NCBI GenBank assembly: GCA_009760855.2
Contig: WPIO01000130.1
Location: forward strand, 799,501 to 863,500
DNA length: 64,000 nt
DNA from: Cristatella mucedo
Taxonomy: Eukaryota; Bryozoa; Phylactolaemata; Cristatellidae
Reading direction: 5' to 3'
Positions 47,669-64,000 of this stretch are shown here, piece after piece (the stretch's first letter is position 1; every line of letters begins with the position of its first letter). The position numbers and the translations under genes are program-made. A model generated the notes under the pieces. The model did not search any database. It was not told the origin of the DNA and was given only the letters and a program-made list of their open reading frames with translations.

Positions 47669-49200
47669 TCCACGCTTCGTGCTCCGTAGCAGCAAACCCG
47701 TAGGCTGGAACACGAGTATGTACGTTCACCCGCCAGCGTTACCATTCGCTCGCCTGCGTAATATGCAGCCGTCGTCATCGTTATCTACAACCCGTACGCG
47801 AGCGTTTCGTATACCGTCCTCTCCGTCGCGCCGGCCCTGTGGTTTTTTATAATTGATGACACTGCCCCTGATCGCTGTACGAGTGGGCTGTGACACTCGA
47901 TGTGGTAAGAAGCCCGGACGTGCTATTAGTGTTTGTTTTGACAAGGGAGTCGGGGGGGGACTCCGGTGGGCGAGAGGGGCGAGGAGAGTCGTGCTTCGCC
48001 CTGCTCCGGGTAGAGGGAGAATAAACTGGTGGTGTTGCTCGTCGGCTGGTGTTCTGTGCCGTTCGTGACGATTATTCAGACTACAGGCCCCCCCCCCGCG
48101 CGTGTGGGTCCCACAACGTCACCGACTGTTTGAGGTCCGCTCGGCCGAACTGCGAGAAAGAAGGCAAGAGCCGGTCTCTTCGCTCTCCTTGGGTGCATTA
48201 TTCCCAAGGAGACCACGATTTCCGGTACATAAATCCAGAGACTGCAAAAAGAGAATTGAAACAGCGCAAAAAAAATGGACTTGGTAAAACCGAAATACAA
48301 CACGGCTTGCTTCGCTTTTTATTACATTTGATTATTATATTTATTTATTTGATTGATTGATATATTATTTATTATATTTAATATATGTATTATGCTTGAG
48401 CAGAAACTGTTTGGCGGCTTCCAAACAATCAGCAGATGCGAACAAGACTCCTATTACAACAGGGGTTATCCATCGTGGCGTATTCTGCTAAGAGCTCGGT
48501 GTATTGGCTCGGAAATTACATCTCTTGGAATGGAACGCAATGCGCCTAACAAGTTCTAAATCTCAGACAGCCACGTGACCAAGCACATGTGAAAATAGCA
48601 CCTTGACTCGCGGCTATGGAGTCGTGGTAACAGTTCCCATGCACGCCGCCATGCAGGTGGTAGCAGAGTGCGACAGTATTACATATCGCCCGTACTTGAG
48701 CTCTGCACCTTAATAATTGGTTCGTCAGCTTTCGGACTGTATATTTCTCAGCGAATGAGAATTTCAAATTTCTCAGCGAATGCAAGCTCGTCACAAAATG
48801 GAGCTTGGATGAGGACTCGCAGGAAGCTGACAAACGCCGGTCCGCGTCTGGACTTCCACTTGACTTCCAACCTACGGCCACGGGACTGTGCATCGCGCAT
48901 CCTGCCCACCTTGCCGAGCGGCAGGCTTTAAGCTGGGCGACATCCAGCCGTCAGTATTGTGCATCGATTGCTGCGGGCTATTGAACTCTACTAGAGCAAA
49001 CTTATCCAAGGCCCGAGCCAAAGGCCACAATACAATCGACTCCTTATACCTTATCATTTGGGAATCGCCAACAATGCCTGGCAACTATCACTGTCCGGCT
49101 GATTAGGTATATCACATGTCTATGCTTATTCATTCCGACATGAAATTCTGCCAGAAAAGAATCATCCTCGTCTCGCCGTACGGTCTACCCGAGAGAATAA
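47669..49200. other. no recognisable gene; AATAAA at about 48019
   Basis: A GC-rich patch (47945-48110) with GAGAATAAACTGG resembles an LTR or transcript 3' end but has no partner. The remainder contains short unrecognised ORFs. Confidence 0.4.
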
Positions 49201-49258
49201 AGAGAGATAAATAATAATAAAGAGAGTAAAGAATAAATAATAATAAAGAGAGTAAAGA
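49190..49258. repeat. short AT/AG-rich tandem repeat
   Basis: About two copies of a ~28-bp unit (ATAATAATAAAGAGAGTAAA) plus partial units, leading directly into the palindrome. Confidence 0.8.
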
Positions 49259-49294
49259 AATAAAGAGAGCAGCTAGCTAGCTGCTCTCTTTATT
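49259..49294. repeat. 36-bp perfect palindrome
   Basis: AATAAAGAGAGCAGCTAG followed immediately by its exact reverse complement, with no spacer. It lies 660 bp upstream of the NDUFS3 start codon. Confidence 0.97.
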
Positions 49295-49605
49295 CCTTGA
49301 GCGTCTTTTGGAGGCGTGATATCGTGACTTTGCGAGTCCTAGACTATTTGGAATTCACTCCCAACTCTGAAGCTCAGCTCTATGTTTTATTCTGCTGAAA
49401 CTTGTGCCTCTTCCTTTTTCGCCGTCACTCGCTACCACTTCAAGTCTACAGAAAACGACTTTGCATGCAGACACCTATGCATAGGTACCCGCGTCCATCG
49501 CGTAACAGAGCGCTCTGTGTGTTGAGCGTCGCGCCGCTGCTTTCAGCTTGACTTTGTGCCTTTCCTCGACGGTGCCCTTGAAAGGCTTTCGAATGAGAAC
49601 ATTTC

Positions 49606-49769
49606 AGCCTGGGCCTTAGCTGAGGGGTAATGTGGTCACTCTTTACGACCCAGGCGGCGGCTTCGAGTCCTGCAGTGCGCGATCCTTAATTGCCAACTGC
49701 AAGCGGCTGCGACGTCCACGAAGGCTCTTCTACCGCTATACAAATGAGGCTGTAAAATCAGCTAATATT
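49606..49769 (+). mobile_element. SINE-2 copy upstream of NDUFS3
   Basis: Plus orientation. Head GCCTGGGCCTTAGCTGAGG, B box GGCTTCGAGTCCTGCAGTG, body CTGCAAGCGGCTGCGACG, and end ACCGCTATACAAATGAGG then AAAATCAGCTAA. Ends about 190 bp before the NDUFS3 ATG and so bounds its proximal promoter. Confidence 0.8.
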
Positions 49770-49957
49770 TTTTATTTCTTCTTTCTTTTTCGCGCAGCAC
49801 GAGCCAGTTGTGTCCGAGTCTCAGGACCGACAGTGATAACTGTCACAGTCTGAGAAATCTTGTACGTCCGGTCCGGTGCAAATTTCCGGGCTAGCGCTTG
49901 CATCCGTCCTGGGTAGTTAGCTCTTTGGTGCAGGAGGTTAGGAGAGTTCTGCACACC

Positions 49958-56613
<6,656 letters not shown>

Positions 56614-57134
56614 TCAGGCTGCCGTGCATGATGACCACCTGTGACATAGTGGCTGAGCAGCACTCATGGACATGCTGAGCTGTGTCTACTGATGGCTCAG
56701 GTACCTCTAATGTGCTCTGGTAACAGCAATGGTGAGTGGCAGCAGTATATTGATATACTGCCGATGCTAAGGTTGCTTGTATTAGTCAACTGTAGGGCGA
56801 GCCGCATGCGGTTGACCAGCTGTCAGCAAATACACGATGCAGTGATCGAGCATCTTCGTGTGATGCACTGAATTTTTGGATGTAGATCAAATTCTTTTTC
56901 TCTTGCACATAGACGTTCACCTCTGCATCTGCCAAACATCCGTGAACCTGGTGATAAGAATGCTAACTGAGACGTGCAAGCGACACTGGTGACTGCTTCT
57001 GGTATCCAATTACCATATTTATCAATACATCACACATCATGGTGCATATTCACCTTTATGTAAACAAGTGTATCTGTGAGCTCGACTGTAGAATACTAGC
57101 ATGAATTATTCAGCTGCCGTGGGTAATTCTCTGT
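56614..57134. other. NDUFS3 3' flank
   Basis: Likely 3' UTR followed by intergenic DNA. No AATAAA or ATTAAA was seen. AATACA at about 57021 is a weak variant signal. No gene was recognised. Confidence 0.5.
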
Positions 57135-58200
57135 CCCCTGTCTCTGTATCACCGTCTGTAACTCCACAAAGCCATAAAGACTGTGGGTATTACCCAGGAG
57201 GGTTTTGTATAGCGCTCTCACAGCCTAAGCGGATTTTGGTACGCATTCGGTAGCCAACAGACTTCGTCTCACGCAACAAAGAGAAAGTGGGAAGCGTAGC
57301 AGAGTCAGGAGGGCAATTGAGGTAGTGAGTAGCATGTGAGTAGCAGCTCAGGACCGCTGAAAAGGATGAGTCATAGTTGGCAGCAGGAGAGTAGTTGTCG
57401 TTGCGTAAGAATTGTGGAAGCAAGTTCCAGAGTCTAGGACCTGCAGAGCTAAAGCTTCTGTAGCCAACGGTCTTTAACTGGAGGAATGGAAAAGCTAATC
57501 TATTGTCCACACAGGACCTGAGGGCGCGAAGAGGCTGAAACTGGTGCAGCAGTTCACCTAGGTACGAAGGAGCTAAGCCGTGGCGGGCCTTGTGGGTCAG
57601 CGTAAGAACTTTGCTCTGTATTCTTTGCTCAACCGGCAACCATCCTAGCTCTTTCAGCAGAGGTGACACGTGCTCAAACCGCTGGGACTTGAAGACCAGC
57701 CTTGCAGCCATATTCATAGTCAGCTGTAGTGGCATAATAGCTTTCTTTGGCAGCCCAGCCAAAAGGGAATTACAATAATCAAGCCGAGACAGAACTAAGG
57801 AGCTAGTTAATTTTTTTACAAGCCACTGTGGGAGACAGCTTCTAATCTTAGATAGGAATCGAAGTGATGGCTATCTGTAGAAGCAGTCTTCAGAATGAAG
57901 CTTTTAAAATGTAGGTAGCTGTCGAAAACGACACCTAAATTTCGGGCACGTGAAGGTTGCTCAACAGCATCACCTATTAGAAGAGCAAAGCCTTTTAATC
58001 CAGCCACACGCTTAGGGTGTCCGATGAGCAGCAATTCGATTTTATCGTCATTTAGTTTCAAGAAGTTTTCCGACATCCAGGATCGAATGTCGGCAAGGCA
58101 AGCATTCAGTTTATCAGCTGCTGCAGCAAATTCCGACAGCTGATCTCTGTGCCTGATTAACATAGCTATCACGAAATCTTAAGCTATAAGAAAAATCGGC
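57135..58200 (-). mobile_element. LINE-B copy with RT C-terminal coding
   Basis: Longest LINE-B copy. Minus frames 58172-57816 and 57762-57190 are the two halves of one RT C-terminal region: ACLADIRSWMSENFLKLNDD and ARNLGVVFDSYLHF in the first, and MAARLVFKSQRFEHVSPLL, LGWLPVEQRI and YRSFSSAGPRLWN in the second. A frame break lies at about 57763-57815. The 3' end (CCGTCTGTAACTCCACAAAG on the plus strand) identifies the short LINE-B pieces elsewhere. Coding differs clearly from LINE-A, so these are separate L2-type lineages. Confidence 0.87.
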
Positions 58201-58980
58201 AGCAAGTCAGTCACGTCAAACGGCTAACTCTTCGGTGATGTTTTGGAACTCTGACTAGCCGAGAATCAGCTGACCGGCATTGTGAGCCAAGGAATACAGA
58301 TAAGCCAAGACCTAAATTTCTAGAAACTGAAAATTGCTCACTTACAAACTATCAGTCTTTCTTTTCACTACGTGATCACCTATTTTGTTGTATTTTATGC
58401 AGTTACCGTGTCCAAGAAGTCGACTAAAATTTAAGTATGTGTCATTGTATGCATCGTCGCAGTCTGTGACCGGTGTTGCAAAACGCCACACTAAGTTTGG
58501 AACACGTTTGAAAAGTGCAACCAGCATTACTTTAATCAAAAGTAACTGCAGTGAGTGAAGAGAGCCCTCAAACACTTAGCACTAAGTTTCATAAACGCGA
58601 ATGCTGTCAAAGTGGGTCTTGCTGCCTTGCTCCAGCAGGACTGCCTACTTCCGTTGTGCAGGGCAGCTTAGATTCAATCACCAGCTCCGCCGGCTGGTCG
58701 CACGTGTAGCCTAGTCAGTAGTCCGGGGCTCAGTGAAGGCCCCCCAAGAGTGTCGATTGGCAGTACCGAGGCAATAGCCAATCAAAGTGGATTATCTCAT
58801 TTTGTACAAATGTCTCACCGGACAGTTATTTACTTGGTCACGCCACATACCCCACTGTGCACACGCACAGTATCAGGCCGTGATTGTGCTCAGTGGCCCG
58901 GGGTGGTAACCAGCAATGTGTGTGGCAGTAGCTATCCGAAGCCCAATGCAGGGTTTGACTCGACTAACAGCCGAGACGAC
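58201..58980. other. no recognisable gene
   Basis: Short ORFs only. If the minus-strand exon at 58988-59157 is real, its 3' UTR would lie here. No TTTATT (minus AATAAA) close to the stop was noted. Confidence 0.4.
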
Positions 58981-58987
58981 GGAACTG

Positions 58988-59157
58988 CTACCGCGGCCCC
59001 ACCTTCTTCGAACTGTCGTTTAGCTCCTTCATGCCTTTCTGCACTTCCTGGGTGAACGTTTTGCTAAAGTCCGAAGCACGCTTTAGCTTGAAAGCGGCTT
59101 CACGCTTCAGGTTGTCGACGACGGGCGAATCCCGCAGTTTGGCAATTTCTTCTTGGC
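58988..59157 (-). CDS. probable 3'-terminal coding exon of an unidentified minus-strand gene
   Basis: On the minus strand a strong acceptor (TTTCTGCCGCAG|GCC) at 59158 is followed by a phase-1-entry frame of 55 aa ending in TAG at 58988. The peptide starts QEEIAKLRDSPVVDNLKREA and continues through KRASDFSKTFTQEVQKG. It is Lys/Glu-rich, predicted helical, and unlike the TE translations around it. Codon use is balanced with many G/C third positions. It lies 2.4 kb beyond the NDUFS3 stop in the opposite orientation. Upstream exons would lie to the right, past the LINE debris at 59365-60048. I could not place them with confidence. Function unknown; the real exon could start slightly further upstream. 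Confidence 0.4.
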
Positions 59158-59364
59158 CTGCGGCAGAAATTGTCACCTGATGAGCTGGCAGAACATGACC
59201 AGTGGAAAATATGCCAAACGAATCGCTCGGCATGCTTAGCACAATGACGGTTGCGATGCACACACCTATATCTTTTCCTCTGTGCATGAGGTATGCCGTT
59301 ATCTGAGCTGCTCTTCGGATGGGGTAGCTTTCTGACAGCTGCAACGATGGCATTCGAAGCTGTG

Positions 59365-60048
59365 TGACCTTGTGAAAATACAGGCGTGCTTAGACGAGGG
59401 TACCTCAAAAATGTCGGTCCGTGCATTTGTGACGTCCTGTCTAGACTTCGGTAATTCATTACTTGTGGTCTTCCTGTCTGTCCACCAATAAGCTTCCAGT
59501 GGGTGCAAAACTCCCATAAAGCAGCCTATCGACTCTGCCACTCACTTTTTTAGTTTCCTTCAACGCTCTTGGTTCGGTCAACCAGGAGTCAATCAGGAAT
59601 ACTTCCTTTTTTGCATCGCTCCACGTGCTTTCCTAGGCACTTTACTTGTGCTTAAAATGAAGCATGACAACCGGTTAGTCATAACATGCACAAGGTCAGC
59701 ACATAATGGACAATTCACACTGGTGGAGCAAATGCTGTGAGGTTCAGATCGATTTTTTAACTTCCTTTTCATTTTCGTCATGTCACAGAATGTCGTGGCA
59801 TCTGTCGGTAGCGATTTCAGACTACAGAAACATAGGAACTTGACTTCAAAAAGAAGCTAAACTCCCGTCCTACCTGCTCCTCTCAGCATTTGCTGCAAAG
59901 TCCATGCAAATTGTCTGTTATGTGCTGATGCGAGCGGACATTGAACATGCTATCACTAATCAAGTGACATAAGTCAGTTCCGCAATTCTTCAAGTGTCTG
60001 AAAAGAGATTTAGCTATATTGGGGCACTATACAAATACACTATGCAAA
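59365..60048 (+). mobile_element. decayed LINE-A-type copy
   Basis: CAGGCGTGCTTAGACGAGGG, then GTGCATTTGTGACGTCCTGT and GACTTCGGTAATTCATTAC, match the RT C-terminus. AAAAAGAAGCTAAACTCCCG and TGTGCTGATGCGAGCGGACA match the 3' region. The end has AGAGATTTAGCTATATTGGG and an ATACAAATACAC tail. Confidence 0.68.
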
Positions 60049-61054
60049 AAAGCTAGCGCCATAAAAGAGGCTACTGTGGCACTACACTGTCTGCACTGGT
60101 CAGAGTAGACTTGGCATGCTGGAGGTAGCTGATTCCACACACTGCAATGCCGACACGTTCCTGTAGGGGGGGATGTGATAGCAATAAAAAAAAGTCCGGC
60201 TGTTGGTAGTCGGGAGCGTTGTTTACAGTTACATGCTAACTTGAAAATATCCTTCCCATATAGGCAGATAAGGAAACATGAAATGGTATGCACTGGAACT
60301 GAACAAGACGAGTCAATATCGAAAGTGGTAAACTTTAACTATCATATCTAGCCACTATCAGTGATGGCAGCAGTAAATGTTGCATAGAGCCAACTGAATG
60401 CTAAGGGTCAGCACGTACAACAGCCTCATTTGCATAGCAATAGAAAAGTCTAAGCGACTGTCGCCCCCTTCCAGCAGGCCATAAAGGCTTCGTTTCGGTA
60501 TGACTTGAGCACACGACCAGGGTGTAGGAATGCAAGCACCTAAACCCTCGGCTAAGGTACGAGGGCTTCGCCCCACGTGCCTTAGCCGAGCGTTCCTGGG
60601 TCAACGGTACTCGCTGCAGTGTGCAGCCATCGGGGCGGCAGTGCACTGCAAGGAATGCAGGAAAAGTCAACAGAATTAAATACTGAACTCGGGCCCCGTG
60701 TGCAACATGCAAATCGGTGCAATGCTCATGCTGAGGATAGCCACACGTTCAGCCGTAACTTGACATACCATCGAGTGCACACAAGCAAGGCAAAAGTGCA
60801 TGCCAAGGCACGGGCAGCGCCGTTAACAACGGCATGACCGCTGCACAAGCAAAACTATTACAAACGATCCAGCTCAATTGGAAAGAGGGAGCATGCTGTG
60901 CATTTGGCACGACTAATGGATGGACGCACCAACTTGCCTTTTCCACGAGCTGAGCGTTGTTAACCAAGTACCTACAGCAAGCGACACGACCTACTGGCTG
61001 ACAGCACAAGCAAGTGGCAGGTATGCACAATCGTGCACACACAGGGCGTCGGCA

Positions 61055-61165
61055 CATATAACAATAATAAAATAATAATGAAACATTTGCACAGCACCCT
61101 AAAAGAGCTAAATCTCTTTCCTATACACTTCACACATGCTGAACCAGAAGCGGTTCAACGGCATG
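61055..61165 (-). mobile_element. LINE-A-type tail fragment
   Basis: AACAATAATAAAATAATAATG followed by CTAAAAGAGCTAAATCTCTT and CACATGCTG, in minus orientation. Confidence 0.6.
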
Positions 61166-63411
61166 CACAATTGATGGCATGCAAAATTTCAGCTCGCATA
61201 CGCACAGAAGAAGTATAATAGGCACGAACTCGGCGAATGGTGACCGGGACCAGGTGGATGTGTGGCATAATTGTCGCCAAGCGAGAGGTATGCAGCAGCA
61301 GTTTCAGTCGGTAGCGAGTTTCTCAAGCTTTGGGAGGATATGAATTGAAGGACCCGCCGTGAGACATACAGGACAGCGAGATGAGCAAGCAGCTCAGAGC
61401 GCCAAAGCTGCCTGCTGCTAAAAGCATGATCGGCGGGGCACTGCAGCGGGTCGACGGACACCGCATTCACACTCCACACCAGAGCAGCACTGCAGCCGCG
61501 ATGCTTTCACTGGCTACCCACAGGTAGTCGAGACTCGCGGTACTCTCTCTCTCGCGGCTAGGCTGAGCAGCGAGGCGAAGCCCTGGTCGCGAGACCGGCT
61601 GTTCCACGTGCAGAAAAAAAAAGTGCCGTACGGACGGTGGTACCTTGCGCAAGGCCGACCTACGAAATAAATCTCGGCGCTGGGGCCACCGGACTATTGC
61701 AGATTTGCCGGGTGCCTAGGGCGCGGCTTTGACTAGAGTTTCCAAAGACCAGTTAAAAGTATCGGCAAGCAGGTCAGAGCCGCCCAGAGGCAGTCTGGAG
61801 TCATCGGCGAAAGCCTTGACTACTGCAGGCAAAAAAGGTGTTCGCTTGAGCGCCAGCGTGTAAAACGCTATGTGACAGCCAGCTGAGGATTTCATTCGGT
61901 TTACATTTTCAACTTTGCCAGTCAATGGTCCATTGAGAAGCATGCCATTCAACCAGTTAGACGCCTGCCGGGTGGCCGGCCAGCTGCAGTCTGCAATATC
62001 CGTCAATATGGAGTCCACTTTAGGGGGAGGTCAAAGTGTCTTGTAACTCGGACCGTCATTTTACAGTGAGCAGCCGGCAGGCTTAGTCGCGGCATAGCCA
62101 GGCACAACACCAGCCCATAATGGTCTACGAGAGAAAATGTCCGCCAGTCGCGTTCTAAAACTGAAAGCAGCTATAAACAGACGAATAGACGAGCCAGAAA
62201 GCCCGGTGAATTCTTGTTCTTGGCAAAAACCACTCGAAATAATTGTGCAAGCGCTACCGCGACGTCGCAACAACAGAACTGGACTCGTCGACGGGTCATC
62301 GCTTTAAGCGCGTCCCAAGCCATCCCAACCGCTGCAGTACACCCTATTAATAGCTGCACCCCAGACAAAAACGTGATGGTGGGTGGGTGAACCGAGGGTG
62401 AGTGAACGGCTGCAGAGACAAGTGCTGGTGAAAAGGCGGCGTGCTAAATCAACCAAATAAAGACTGCGACATATTTAAAATTCGCATTTCATGAATTACA
62501 ACGGCTTGGAAAGTTTTTGTGTGAATACATAGCTGAGGCAGCATATACGCTGAAGCCATGCAATAGGCAGTCAGCTGTGCCCTAGCAGTTGAGAGCTCGA
62601 GGTTTTGAGCCCGGCAGTAATTGCGCTAGACCTCGGGTCGGGCAGTTATGAAGCTGTCTGGGCGCCGTGCGAGACTTTTTGCAAGCCATGTGGCTGTTTT
62701 TGGACGCCTGTCCGGCGCTGTCGAATAGAGACTACGCTATGGATATGTACTTGTTATATTAAAGTATGGAAGCACTTCGCTGCTGCCGTGTTCCGCTCGC
62801 GTCAGCGAGCACCTGCGCCCATCGGCGCTGCATCTTCAAGTCACTAGTCGCTGCGATATCCAAGGCTCAGATCTTAACCGATATTTGTTTCGCATTGGCT
62901 GGTTTGGCACCGCTGCGTGCGCGGTATTTGCGGCCTAGTTCTCTCCGGGCGTGGAAGCCGCTCCGCCTCACTTGTAGCACTAGCGCCGCGGAGACGCAAC
63001 TCAAAAAATGCTTGCGAGATACCTTCGGCGAACTGCGTCTGCTGCATAAGTGTCAGATATATGCCACGCAGCTCTAGACGTACCTCAATAAAGCACGCAG
63101 CGGCATTGCCAAGACCCGAAGGGCCACAACACACAACACCCCGACTTCGTAGAATGGCTTAAAATTCCTCCGCTGTAGACCTCGGTAGCATTGCAATGCA
63201 GAAGTCTGCGAGGAGAATAACAATATTGATAATGATTAACCCCTATAATAAGGTTTTTTTGGTAATTATATAGTGAGTCAGTCCATCACAATTCTATAAC
63301 GCCTTTCTAATACTATTACATGATAATCACAATTACATAATGACTGCACTAGATGATTGCATAAAATGCATTATTGCGTAACTGGTTAGTACATAACTTT
63401 ACGATCTAGAA
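61166..63411. other. no firmly recognisable gene
   Basis: Several minus-strand ORFs have balanced composition (61716-62018, 100 codons; 62171-62368, containing an ATG in the context TTGGGATGG). They could be exons of the minus-strand gene ending at 58988, but I could not join them by convincing splice sites. From about 63160 the DNA becomes strongly AT-rich. Confidence 0.3.
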
Positions 63412-63560
63412 CAGTGGATCTCAATCCTGCCAATGCTGCAACCCGTTAATACAGTTCCTCGTGTTGTGGCAACCCCAACCGTAAAATTATCGTGTGCAAA
63501 ATGTGGAAATGCGTGTTTTCCAATTGTCTTAGGCGACCCCTGCGAAAGGGGTTGATGAGT
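63412..63560 (+). mobile_element. SPIN-like hAT DNA transposon fragment
   Basis: Starts CAGTGGATCTCAATCCTGCC, close to the SPIN/Charlie-type hAT terminal repeat CAGTGGTTCTCAACCTTCC. Colinear internal blocks follow: TTAATACAGTTCCTCGTGTT, AACCCCAACCGTAAAATTAT, GTGTTTTCCAATTGTCTTAG and GCGACCCCTGCGAAAGGGG. All occur in this order in the SPIN family as I recall it. The central part of the element and the right terminal repeat are missing or decayed. An 8-bp ATCTAGAA precedes it (63404-63411) and fits the nTnnnnAn target preference of hAT elements. Confidence 0.7.
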
Positions 63561-63742
63561 GTTTTTTTCCCTTTTGAGACATAGTGACGTTTTTCTCCAA
63601 CCTCGGTTCTACTGTCGGTTGTCAAAAAACTCCCCGATATCACAAAATGAAAAACCTCTCATCACTAAATTCAGTCGCTTGTGTTACCTTGTTGAATGAA
63701 CTGATAGTTTTAATATTTAATTAGCAGAAATATTTTTACCTT

Positions 63743-64000
63743 ATGTCGCAAATGTCTTCTCAATTAAGACAAAGAAATTCTTTTCCTTTCGAATCTAGAA
63801 GGTTAATGAATATTGATTTTCCTTCAGCAAGTAGAAAATACATTGGAAAAAAGGAAGACTTGATAAAGTTGGTTTTATAGAACCAGTTGTTTCTGCTTGT
63901 GGAAATACCTTAACTTTTCTTTATAAAACAAAAAGAACATATGCAAACTTTGAATCACTTAATGAGTTCTTAGATATCAAACAAATGAATTACTTGAAAA
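63743..64000 (+). pseudogene. AT-rich open frames running off the window, probably frameshifted
   Basis: A frame from ATG 63743 is open to TAG at 63878. An overlapping +1 frame is open from 63835 to the window end (55 codons), starting near an A6 run at 63837-63842. Both translations look protein-like: the first has SSQLRQRNSFPFESRR, the second VGFIEPVVSACGNTL. This suggests one coding sequence broken by a frameshift. Codon use is very A/T-rich, unlike NDUFS3. Family unknown; a transposon origin is plausible given the adjacent hAT fragment. The reading needs the DNA beyond the window. Confidence 0.3.

Noticed and set aside
61716-62018. 100-codon minus ORF as an exon of the gene ending at 58988
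   Set aside because: Composition is plausible, but no donor/acceptor pair joins it in frame, and no family is recognised.

Overview
This window is animal nuclear DNA, most likely from an invertebrate. It has one confidently identifiable split gene with GT/AG introns, many non-LTR (L2/CR1-type) retrotransposon relics, two tRNA-derived SINE families, long (CT)n, (GT)n and (AT)n microsatellites, and one large CpG-rich block. There are no bacterial operons, CRISPR arrays or rRNA genes. The species cannot be named from sequence alone.

Layout. 0-12 kb: AT-rich intergenic DNA with old LINE and SINE copies, (AT)n and (GT)n arrays, and an inverted pair of an unknown ~650-bp dispersed repeat. 12-15.5 kb: an L2-type LINE 3' end, a 13-bp minisatellite and a GC-rich block with a 122-bp tandem repeat. 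16-19 kb: LINE and SINE fragments. 19.5-28.2 kb: a very CpG-rich domain, probably the promoter or 5' region of an unidentified gene. Its best coding candidate is a 362-codon minus-strand ORF with a good start context. 29-46 kb: a retrotransposon graveyard, including one long minus-strand reverse transcriptase ORF (481 aa), one copy retaining part of the endonuclease domain, and several nested insertions. 47-47.7 kb: a 600-bp compound CT array with higher-order structure.

49.96-56.6 kb: the gene NDUFS3, encoding the 30-kDa iron-sulfur-fraction subunit of mitochondrial complex I. Six coding exons on the plus strand give exactly 813 nt, 270 aa plus stop. Exons 1 and 2 encode a mitochondrial presequence and are too short to stand out as ORFs. 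Exon 1 lies 4.4 kb upstream of exon 2. Introns 1 and 5 contain LINE/SINE relics. 57-64 kb: a second L2-type LINE on the minus strand, a probable 3'-terminal exon of an unidentified minus-strand gene, further LINE debris, a segment closely resembling the horizontally transferred SPIN family of hAT DNA transposons, and an AT-rich open frame running off the right edge.

Most of the window is transposon-derived. Two LINE families (called LINE-A and LINE-B here) and two SINE families (SINE-1, SINE-2) account for most repeats. SINE-1 carries a LINE-A-like 3' tail, as expected if LINE-A machinery mobilised it. These family names are local labels, not database names.
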